A stretch of DNA of 64,000 nt from a virus. The notes under the pieces were generated by a model. The model was given only the letters and a program-made list of their open reading frames with translations, made no database searches and was not told where the DNA came from. Positions 49,369 through 55,780 of the stretch are shown piece after piece. The number at the start of each line of letters is the position of its first letter. The stretch's first letter is position 1. The translations under genes were made by a program, and so were the position numbers. Location of the stretch: the IMG/VR virus record IMGVR_UViG_3300029882_000268, positions 26,119 through 90,118 of that record; one strand, written 5' to 3'.

Positions 49369-49450
49369 TGGCACGCGGGGAAGGACTCGAACCTTCGACC
49401 TCCGAAGCTTGCGCCCCGGCGCTCTGTAACCCCAACTGAGCTACCCGCGT
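49369..49450 (-). tRNA. tRNA gene with 8-nt anticodon loop (GCA?)
   Basis: 82 nt: ACGCGGG / CCCGCGT, G73, CCA; D arm GCTC-13 nt-GAGC; anticodon stem CCGGG / TTCGG with two G.U pairs around GCGCAAGC, an 8-nt loop. If GCA is the anticodon it is Cys-type with C33. GAGTATTAAAAG lies upstream as a -10-like element at the head of the array. Confidence 0.65.
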
Positions 49451-49492
49451 ATGGTGGGCAGGGACGCCTTGCAGCAATCCCCACCCAAACTT

Positions 49493-50122
49493 TTAATACT
49501 CGCCGCTATCGGCAGAGCCGTTCTTAAATCGAATGCCCCAGCCGCCGCGCCAATAAACCTCAATCGTCTGGTTCCAACCGTGCTCTTGACGGTCGCAAAC
49601 ACTAGGCCAGAACTCGTACTCTTTGCCTTCGTTATCGAGACGTTTCCCCTTCGGCAATTCTGGAAGCGGATCGTCCACGTGCAGATTCTCTTCCCAGAAC
49701 TTGTCTGCCGAGTATCGGATGTCGCCGTCGCCGTCACGAATCTCCTCAGCCTTCTTCTTTGCCCAACGGTAGAATCCGCTCATCGCAACTTTCTTTATGA
49801 CATCACGCGATGCCTGCCTCGTCTTGTTGTCGGACTCGATGTATCTCTCTGCGGAGCCGCCAAGCTCACTGTAATCGACCTTGAACTCTGGGTCGCCCCA
49901 GATTTGCTCAGTGATAGACGACGGGCAGATGTTCACCTTCCAGCCATTCGAGGTGTACTTACCGCCGACAACGTAGCCCTCGGCGTCACGCTCAAGCACT
50001 TGCAGACGACCGTCCCAGTACGCCTGCGCTGCGTACACGCTTTCGATGTCAGCGTTGTGTACGCACGCCTCGGCTTCGGGGTCTTCCTCTTGCAACAGAC
50101 GAATGAGTTCTTTAACTTTCAC
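49493..50122 (-). CDS. Hypothetical protein
   Basis: 209 residues. N-terminus VKELIRLLQEEDPEAEACVH follows a common small-domain pattern (KELI..L...DPdaeV); the middle is helical (RQASRDVIKKVAMSGFYRWA). Overlaps the upstream PTH2-like gene by 11 nt. Role unknown. Confidence 0.7.
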   Translation of the reverse strand: MKVKELIRLLQEEDPEAEACVHNADIESVYAAQAYWDGRLQVLERDAEGYVVGGKYTSNGWKVNICPSSITEQIWGDPEFKVDYSELGGSAERYIESDNKTRQASRDVIKKVAMSGFYRWAKKKAEEIRDGDGDIRYSADKFWEENLHVDDPLPELPKGKRLDNEGKEYEFWPSVCDRQEHGWNQTIEVYWRGGWGIRFKNGSADSGEY

Positions 50123-50498
50123 AGGGCACCGCCTCCGGGTATCTAGGCACGATCATTTGAATTGGTGCAGGGGCAACGTCATTTCTCCACAACCGATAGT
50201 TGGAGAGGCAACGGCGCTGCTCCTGCGTGAGCGGGTAGGTCGCAACTGCGGTCAACCCGAGGTTATCATCGGGCTCATAGAACACTTCATGGCCGATGGT
50301 ATTGTCATTTAACTTGTTGATAACACGGAATAAAGCTGCCTTGTCGGGGACCCCGATGAGGACCATTGAAGGAATCTCTAATGGATCGCTCTGTTGATAT
50401 TGCTGTGCCATTTGGTAAACCGCGTGACAAGACTGGACTAATTGTTGTGCGACAGTTATCGCAGAATCTTGTCTAACGAATATGTATATGTGGGTCAT
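50112..50498 (-). CDS. PTH2-like peptidyl-tRNA hydrolase
   Basis: 128 residues from the ATG at 50496-50498. IYIFVRQDSAITVAQQLVQS, CHAVYQMAQQYQQ; PSMVLIGVPDKAALFRVINK; FYEPDDNLGLTAVATYPL: order and spacing match the PTH2 fold (VR-D...G-x-x-x-AQ-x-x-HA; LKV...; EPD...T-x-hA-x-P). PTH2 enzymes recycle peptidyl-tRNA after drop-off. Close to the tRNA array and tmRNA. The Lys-rich site of archaeal PTH2 is not obvious, so activity is uncertain. Divergent from an HNH gene. Confidence 0.65.
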   Translation of the reverse strand: MTHIYIFVRQDSAITVAQQLVQSCHAVYQMAQQYQQSDPLEIPSMVLIGVPDKAALFRVINKLNDNTIGHEVFYEPDDNLGLTAVATYPLTQEQRRCLSNYRLWRNDVAPAPIQMIVPRYPEAVPCES

Positions 50499-50522
50499 GA
50501 TACACCCCCACAGGAGAAATTC

Positions 50523-51176
50523 ATGCAATGGGGCACGTTTTCAAGATTGAACCCTGAGTGGTTCGCCTCCGTAATAACCGACGCCGCATCAGTTCCGGAA
50601 GTTTTACGAAAAATGGGACTGACCAACCAAACCAACAATCGAAAAGCCTTCTGGAAAAAAGTCAGTGAGATAGGGATTAACGCCGAACATTTACGAGTGC
50701 CCTCTGGTAAAATGCCGCCAAGAACCGCCGAGCACGGATTGAAACTCAGTGCTGCAAAATTAGGGATTAGCCTCGAAGAACGCCGACGTATGGCCGCTGA
50801 GAACCTACGTTGGTGCACATTCCACAAAGAAGCGGTCCCTGTCAGCCTGTTCAAGAACGAGCGCCAGCGAAGTTGTAATGCTTGCCTGCTCGCCGAACGA
50901 CTCTGGAATTTCTGGAAGCTCCCTCTAGAGTGGTTCTTAAACAAATTCAAAGAACAAGGTAGCACCTGTGCTATTTGTAGAATGGGAATTCCACCAGAAA
51001 ATTTTGTTGTGGACCATGACCATAAACACTGCGAGCGGGGGTGCGCTAAATGTGCGAGAGGGTTGCTATGTGAACGCTGTAATATTGCATTGGGCTGGTT
51101 GGAAATACTTAAGAAAACACCTGAAATGATGGATAGTGCGGAGAAATACCTAGCGAAGTACGGTGGTTGCTGCTGA
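50523..51176 (+). CDS. Endonuclease VII-type HNH homing endonuclease
   Basis: 217 residues, AGGAGAAATTC before the ATG. N-terminal HTH-like region (FASVITDAASVPEVLRKMGL), basic linker, then CTFHKEAVPVSLF / CNACL knuckle, CAICRMGIPPENFVVDHDHK (catalytic), CAKCARGLLCERCNIALGWL. Plus strand in a minus-strand region; its 3' end lies next to an orphan start context (AGGAGC-ATG with only 8 codons) near 51207. Confidence 0.9.
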   Translation: MQWGTFSRLNPEWFASVITDAASVPEVLRKMGLTNQTNNRKAFWKKVSEIGINAEHLRVPSGKMPPRTAEHGLKLSAAKLGISLEERRRMAAENLRWCTFHKEAVPVSLFKNERQRSCNACLLAERLWNFWKLPLEWFLNKFKEQGSTCAICRMGIPPENFVVDHDHKHCERGCAKCARGLLCERCNIALGWLEILKKTPEMMDSAEKYLAKYGGCC

Positions 51177-51270
51177 CTGACCTACAGATCGCCGATTGCC
51201 TTACGCATGTGAGTAGCTCCTAAAGACATAATACCAGTAGTTGGAAAATTTGCAACAACTATTTTTCGAA

Positions 51271-51414
51271 TTATTTTTTGCCCTCGTCGATGGCCTCTTT
51301 CGCGAAGGAACACACGATCACCACGGCGATAATAATCGAGCCGCAGATAAGCCGCAGAAGTTCAAGCGGGTGCCACGCCAACCACAGTGCTCTACTTAGC
51401 CCAGAATTTTTCAT
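51271..51414 (-). CDS. Small membrane protein
   Basis: 47 residues from the ATG at 51412-51414 with GGAGG upstream. One hydrophobic helix (LELLRLICGSIIIAVVIVCS), then KEAIDEGKK. One-pass inner-membrane peptide; a holin or signalling role cannot be decided. Confidence 0.6.
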   Translation of the reverse strand: MKNSGLSRALWLAWHPLELLRLICGSIIIAVVIVCSFAKEAIDEGKK

Positions 51415-51649
51415 GCCGTTCCTCCGCAGGAATATGGCGTGGTGTGGTGTCCAAATGGATAACGCCGATGTGGACATCGCCCGCCTGATAAGTGTTCATC
51501 ATTCCCGGGCGATCATCATCACCCATACCGAATGGGTCTTCGTATCCCCAGAAACGTGCGAATGCATACGCAGTCTTGCTGTCCGAGAACAGCCGGAATT
51601 TCTCGATGTACTCAGGCTCGTTGTGTCGAATCACCAACCATGCGTCCAT
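51392..51649 (-). CDS. Small hypothetical protein
   Basis: 85 residues (MDAWLVIRHNEPEYIEKFRL), GGAGG 6 nt upstream of the ATG at 51649. Mixed alpha/beta with PFGMGDDDRPGMMNTYQAGD. TAATG overlap with the upstream gene. Confidence 0.6.
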   Translation of the reverse strand: MDAWLVIRHNEPEYIEKFRLFSDSKTAYAFARFWGYEDPFGMGDDDRPGMMNTYQAGDVHIGVIHLDTTPRHIPAEERHEKFWAK

Positions 51650-51930
51650 TAGCAACCTCCACCATTGTTGAACACGATCTCATCCGCGATGCACAACCAA
51701 TTCTTTGCGAGAGGTGCATCGAAACTATCGTCCAGCGGAGCAACGCGAACATACCTACGACCGAGGCGAACTCCCAAATTGTGTGGAGCGAGTTGTCTTC
51801 GCATTCTGCGAACTTCAACGTAAGTCTTCGGACGGTCATAGATCATGCTGGGATAGCCAAGCTCGTGCTCGATCACCTTTCCCACAGTGACTATGTTCCG
51901 CTTTTTCACTTCAGCATGTCGTTGAGCCAT
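51649..51930 (-). CDS. Small basic hypothetical protein
   Basis: 93 residues, basic (EVRRMRRQLAPHNLGVRLGR). Ends VFNNGGGC. Overlaps the upstream small gene by 25 nt. Not recognised. Confidence 0.6.
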   Translation of the reverse strand: MAQRHAEVKKRNIVTVGKVIEHELGYPSMIYDRPKTYVEVRRMRRQLAPHNLGVRLGRRYVRVAPLDDSFDAPLAKNWLCIADEIVFNNGGGC

Positions 51931-52064
51931 TGCTTGTCCTTCTCGGTGAACTCTGCGGACTTGTCGGGTCTGTCGGAGAGGGGCACGACATTCAACCCCG
52001 CCGCGACCGGATCGTAGTCGAACAGAAAACAGGAGCCTAGTGGGTCGTAACCGTCACTTGCCAT
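51906..52064 (-). CDS. Very small hypothetical protein
   Basis: 52 residues (MASDGYDPLGSCFLFDYDPV ... DKQWLNDMLK), too short for common ORF thresholds. Its ATG is inside the 3' end of the upstream gene and its stop overlaps the next start, the tiling typical of this region, which supports it. Confidence 0.6.
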   Translation of the reverse strand: MASDGYDPLGSCFLFDYDPVAAGLNVVPLSDRPDKSAEFTEKDKQWLNDMLK

Positions 52065-52434
52065 GCTTCGTCAACTCCCCTCGGTACTCTTTCATAAACG
52101 GGTAGGCCCAATCGTGACGGCTCATCCCAATTTGGTCGGCGTGAATCCACAGTCCGAGAGTCACGTTCGCGCTCTCATCATGCACGTCAACCGATTCCGT
52201 AAAAACTGGATGCCGCTTCAGTTGGATTTCACCCTCCCAAAGGAGTGTACCCTCAGGATTGAAAATCTTCAGATAGTCGCCGTCATCGAGGCAATGCAGC
52301 CCATCGTATGACCATCGGGGGTGCGGCCAATTCTCAGTCGGCGGCTGAATGAACCGCTCATCCTGAATCGCCCAGTACCCGCCTTCTGTTCCCGTCTCAC
52401 TATACAGGAACAGCGTCCCCTTGATCGTCTCCAT
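52054..52434 (-). CDS. Hypothetical protein
   Basis: 126 residues from the ATG at 52432-52434 (METIKGTLFLYSETGTEGGY), AAGGAAG upstream. Beta-rich: YWAIQDERFIQPP, GDYLKIFNPEGTLLWEGEIQ. Not recognised. Confidence 0.65.
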   Translation of the reverse strand: METIKGTLFLYSETGTEGGYWAIQDERFIQPPTENWPHPRWSYDGLHCLDDGDYLKIFNPEGTLLWEGEIQLKRHPVFTESVDVHDESANVTLGLWIHADQIGMSRHDWAYPFMKEYRGELTKHGK

Positions 52435-53203
52435 GATCTTCCTTTTTGCAGGAACACAGATGGCAGCAATCATATTCCTGACCGAGCTTATCGATGTGTT
52501 CCAAGAAATGCTCGTGCAGTTCGCAGTAGGTATCGTGGTCTTTCGCCTTGGCGTGGAACGCCTCGATGCGAACCTTGACGCTTTCTTCCAGTTCAGGCGC
52601 AACGAGTACGGCGGTCGGAGCCACGAACTGCTCCATCGACTGTTTCTCCCGCTCCTGATCTTCCTCGGTCATCGGGTCGTTAGGTTTCATTTCCCATGGA
52701 CGATCTTGTGGCTTGCCGGAATAGTGATGGAAGTCAACGCCTTCTAAGCGAAGCCGCTCTTCCTCTGGCGTACCTTCGGGCGCGGATACCTGAGAATCAG
52801 ATTCCAGACCGAGGTCTTTCACGAAAGTTTCATTCTCTACCGAAATGTCGTAACCAAGTTCGTACAGCTTGGACTTGTCGATCTTCTTGATGACCTCGAC
52901 AGTGCCGCCCTCTTCCGATATTACTCGCACGCCGCTGACTCTGTGCGTGTCGGGCCCTGTCATTACGGATTGGTGGATGCCGAACTTGAGTTTCTTCTTG
53001 AGAGTATCGGCGTCATCTTTACCGAGGTCGGGGTTGGAGACTTCGCCCGTGGTGAGGCTGAGGCGGTCAATGGACTGCATCGGGGTGCGCTGTATTCCTA
53101 TGGCATCCTGATACTCGCGGAGCAATGCCGCGTCCGTGGGATCGAGGAGATCGGGGTTAGTCTCCTGCTTCTTTTTGAACCACTCCCAAAATTTGAGATT
53201 CAT
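52400..53203 (-). CDS. Hypothetical protein with C-terminal Cys cluster
   Basis: 267 residues. Begins MNLKFWEWFKKKQETNPDLL, then acidic low-complexity stretches and DYDISVEN-like mixed region; ends CCHLCSCKKEDHGDDQ, a likely metal site. Not recognised. AGGAGAAGC precedes the ATG. Confidence 0.65.
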   Translation of the reverse strand: MNLKFWEWFKKKQETNPDLLDPTDAALLREYQDAIGIQRTPMQSIDRLSLTTGEVSNPDLGKDDADTLKKKLKFGIHQSVMTGPDTHRVSGVRVISEEGGTVEVIKKIDKSKLYELGYDISVENETFVKDLGLESDSQVSAPEGTPEEERLRLEGVDFHHYSGKPQDRPWEMKPNDPMTEEDQEREKQSMEQFVAPTAVLVAPELEESVKVRIEAFHAKAKDHDTYCELHEHFLEHIDKLGQEYDCCHLCSCKKEDHGDDQGDAVPV

Positions 53204-53483
53204 GCTTCTCCTAAAATTCGCCTCGGCCGTGGAGTTCCGTTCCCGTCACCACGGCTCAACCGCCTGACCACCGCCGACGCCTCAGCCTATTCCTGAAACC
53301 AAGGAGGGCCTAGTTCGCTTTCGACCCATCGCGGTGCTTACGGTGTGCTTGCGAACCGACCACGGAGGGCACCAGCAACCCTTTGATCCATGGCAAAGTC
53401 AGATGCACTCGCGGGAATACTTTCGGAATCAGAAACGACTGCTGCCCGCGACCACCGAGGCTCATGCTATCTATGGATAATAC
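53204..53483. other. Intergenic region without a recognisable gene
   Basis: 280 nt upstream of the gene 52400-53203. Several G/C-rich possible stems on the minus strand (for example GCCGTGGTGACGGG near 53235), no ORF with a start and ribosome-binding site. It could be a structured leader RNA. Nothing assigned. Confidence 0.45.
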
Positions 53484-53705
53484 TTACTTTTTTGGGATTT
53501 CGTCAGTCCAAAGTGCGCCGAGGGCGTGGAGGATGATCTGGTCCTGTTCGGTCAGGTTTTCGGGATGGACAAGGATATCGTAGGCGTAGAAAATGTTGGT
53601 GTTTTTGGTGAGGCACCACGAAGCGTGGCGGACAATGCCCAAACAGTGCTCACAGGCCGCACCGCCGTGGCGATTTACTTGGTAGACGGGACTGATTTGG
53701 CCCAT
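53484..53705 (-). CDS. Small hypothetical zinc-knuckle protein
   Basis: 73 residues. VNRHGGAACEHCLGIVRHAS-WC gives a CxxC plus His/Cys cluster, then YAYDILVHPENLTEQDQIIL. Not recognised. Divergent from an HNH gene. Confidence 0.6.
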   Translation of the reverse strand: MGQISPVYQVNRHGGAACEHCLGIVRHASWCLTKNTNIFYAYDILVHPENLTEQDQIILHALGALWTDEIPKK

Positions 53706-53783
53706 TGGGATTTCCTCTTACCATAGAGTTTGATAATCGAGTTTTTACTTACTATCAGTATTATGTATTAGAGGTAGTAAATC

Positions 53784-54353
53784 ATGCCGAAATTTGGACC
53801 GATGTCAAAAACGCACAAACGAAAAATCAGTGAGGCAAACAGGGGAGTTCCGAAGTCCGTAGATCACAAAATTCTTCTGACAATCATCGGCAATCAATTG
53901 GAACAACACGGAATCACCGTCGAAATCTACAAACAGAAGCTCGCCGATGGGTTGCGGTGGTGTCACGGGCACGGCGCTTTCATGCCCGAAACTTTATTCG
54001 GAACTGCTAAACACGGAAATCGGTGTGAGGAATGTCGTAGTAAGTATGAATTCTCTCGCAAACACCATTTGCCGTGGGCGTGGTATGAACAAAAACTAAT
54101 TGAGCAAGATGGCGGATGTGGACTCTGTGGTGGACCTCCAACGAAACGGAAGGGGCGGCGAGTTCCGCTATTCGATCTCGACCATGACCATGCTTGTTGT
54201 TCTGGGGATAGGTCGTGTGGACGATGCGCTCGCGGTCTCTTGTGTAGTCGGTGTAATTTTGTTTTAGGCTGGATTGAAAAGGATTTGACTCGGCTCAATT
54301 TGCTGGAAAAGATTACTACGTATCTTGAGAAATACTCTCATTCTTTCCAATAA
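53784..54353 (+). CDS. Endonuclease VII-type HNH homing endonuclease
   Basis: 189 residues: NUMOD3-like N-terminus (MSKTHKRKISEANRGVPKS), CHGHGAFMPETLFG/CEECRS knuckles, CGLCGGPPTKRKGRRVPLFD, DHDHACCSGDRSCGRCARGL, CSRCNFVLGWIE. Preceded by CAGTATTATG and GAGG. Last 16 nt overlap the convergent gene 54338-55291. Confidence 0.9.
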   Translation: MPKFGPMSKTHKRKISEANRGVPKSVDHKILLTIIGNQLEQHGITVEIYKQKLADGLRWCHGHGAFMPETLFGTAKHGNRCEECRSKYEFSRKHHLPWAWYEQKLIEQDGGCGLCGGPPTKRKGRRVPLFDLDHDHACCSGDRSCGRCARGLLCSRCNFVLGWIEKDLTRLNLLEKITTYLEKYSHSFQ

Positions 54354-55291
54354 ACTCCTCCACTCGGCAGGTCGTAGGAGTTGCCGTCATAACGGGACAG
54401 GAAGTGCTGCCAGCCATCGGCTGCAACTGCTTCTTCTGCCGCTGCGTTAATGTCGATCCCAGCGATCACAATTGCCTGCTTGATGCCGTCCGCGTCCCCA
54501 TAGATTTCCTGCATGTACTGCACGGGATAGCGGAGGAGTTCGGTGACTTTCTCTTCGAGCCAATCCTCGGAAGGTTCGGTCTCTTCTTGAATGGGCTCGC
54601 CAGCCGAATCGTATTCGCCGTCGTCTTCTTCCTCGCCCTCAGCGTTGTAGCGGACGAGTTCTTCGCCCCCACCGGGCTCCCACCCATAGGAATCTGGAGA
54701 TTGACGGATGCCTTCTTCCACGTCCGACCACAGGTCGTTGCGGAGGCGCTCTTCGTTGATGTGGCTTTGGAGCCAGTCCTGATTGAAAAGTTCGGGCTGG
54801 TCGCTTAGATCGCTGCGGACTTGTTCAAGGGCGATACGCTCGGGGGTGTCATCGTTGGCTGCAATGATGTAGCCAGCAACCGTACAGGTGCCATCGGAGT
54901 TATCCGTGACATCCACGCTGTAGTCGTCGTAATCGAACTTTTCGGCTTCCAAGAATTCAATGACCGCCGTGACCAGATCGTCGTCGCCTAGTTCAGTCTC
55001 AAGAGCTTCGCGCACGCGAGCGGCCTTGGCTTCAGGGGTTTCCTCAACCTCTTCCTCTTCGACTTCCTCTACGGGAGCGACAGGGGGTGCTGCTGGGTTG
55101 GCTGGCTGTACGGGTTGAGCGGGGGCGGCTGGGTCAGCTTGGGCAGCGGGTTCATCACGCTGGATTGGGTCGCCGGGGGCGGCATTCTTCTTCGCTTCAT
55201 ACTCGGCAACAACGTCCAGAGCCGCCTTCTTGATGCCGCGTGCTTTGAAGCCTACGGCTGCGGTAATTGCTTCCTGAATTTTGTCTGCCAT
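54338..55291 (-). CDS. Acidic hypothetical protein
   Basis: 317 residues: N-terminal helix (ITAAVGFKARGIKKAALDVV), Ala/Pro linker (QADPAAPAQPVQPANPAAPP), acidic stretch (VEEVEEEEVEETPEAKAARV), then mixed domains including YSVDVTDNSDGTCTVAGYII. C-terminal IDINAAAEEAVAADGWQHFL. Not recognised. Downstream of the tmRNA on the same strand but separated by its terminator. Confidence 0.65.
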   Translation of the reverse strand: MADKIQEAITAAVGFKARGIKKAALDVVAEYEAKKNAAPGDPIQRDEPAAQADPAAPAQPVQPANPAAPPVAPVEEVEEEEVEETPEAKAARVREALETELGDDDLVTAVIEFLEAEKFDYDDYSVDVTDNSDGTCTVAGYIIAANDDTPERIALEQVRSDLSDQPELFNQDWLQSHINEERLRNDLWSDVEEGIRQSPDSYGWEPGGGEELVRYNAEGEEEDDGEYDSAGEPIQEETEPSEDWLEEKVTELLRYPVQYMQEIYGDADGIKQAIVIAGIDINAAAEEAVAADGWQHFLSRYDGNSYDLPSGGVYWKE

Positions 55292-55340
55292 AAAAGTGCC
55301 CCTATACTAGCCTTTGAAATTCAAATTGTCAACCAGAAAC

Positions 55341-55362
55341 AAAAATGCCCGCTTGCGCGGGC
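55341..55362 (-). terminator. Terminator of the tmRNA gene
   Basis: Minus strand GCCCGC-GCAA-GCGGGC followed by ATTTTTGTTT, about 50 nt past the tag stop codon. Confidence 0.88.
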
Positions 55363-55365
55363 TCT

Positions 55366-55731
55366 CTTGCCGTGTTGAGGAACAGACCCACGGGGTCTGT
55401 GCTACGCAATTAAGCGTGAGCAGCCATTGCCTTTGGAGCAGTAGCGTTTATGTTTTTGAATGGAGTTTAACGAGGAATCATCCTTCCCTCGGATCGCTGG
55501 CTGCCATCCCATACCGTCTTCATCGAAACCGGGACAGGCCCATAATGTCGGGTGTGTTTGGTCAATGCTCAAACCTACTGGTGGAGCACTCACCGAAACA
55601 CGCCCGAAGGTTACTTCGGATATGGTGGACCTGAGGGGAGTCGAACCCCTGTCTGAAAATCAGTACCAGTGCCTTTTATCCACCCGAGACCACCCATTGA
55701 AGGGTCAGGTTCGGTATGGACTTACGACCAT
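55366..55731 (-). ncRNA. ssrA: Circularly permuted two-piece tmRNA
   Basis: In transcription order the acceptor half comes first: TTTTCAGAC, T arm AGGGG-TTCGACT-CCCCT, CAGGTCC, A73, CCA ending at 55623. The coding half starts 81 nt later at 55541 with GGGCCTGTCCCGGTTTCGAT, the tmRNA 5' signature (GGG...TGGTTTCGA); GGGCCTG pairs with CAGGTCC over 7 bp. GATTCCTCGTTAAA parallels the CCTCG-TAAA block of E. coli tmRNA. ACATAAAC precedes a resume codon GCT at 55443-55445; the tag reads ATAPKAMAAHA, stop TAA at 55410-55412. A hairpin (ACAGACCC/GGGTCTGT) and a terminator follow. Own CCTAGCC-class promoter. The spacer would be excised. Expected to rescue stalled ribosomes. Confidence 0.87.
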
Positions 55732-55738
55732 CTATTAC

Positions 55739-55774
55739 ATGATACCCGAAGTCAGAGGATTTTGGCTAGGAAAT
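55739..55774 (-). promoter_or_regulatory. CCTAGCC-class promoter of the tmRNA
   Basis: Minus strand ATTTCCTAGCC (core 55764-55770), 19 nt, TATCAT at 55739-55744. Start expected near 55731, about 20 nt before the acceptor half can begin to fold. Confidence 0.65.
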
Positions 55775-55780
55775 TCGAAA

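Noticed and set aside
51200-51230. Eight-codon ORF MRKAIGDL after an AGGAGC box and GGTATTATG
   Set aside because: Signals are good but the frame is too short to call; it may be a gene truncated next to the HNH insertion.
55402-55593. 63-residue minus-strand ORF as a gene
   Set aside because: It is entirely inside the tmRNA coding half; the tmRNA signals explain the sequence.
55623-55712. Acceptor half of the tmRNA as an ordinary class II tRNA
   Set aside because: No valid anticodon arm; acceptor mismatch; the 5' tmRNA signature at 55541 pairs better.
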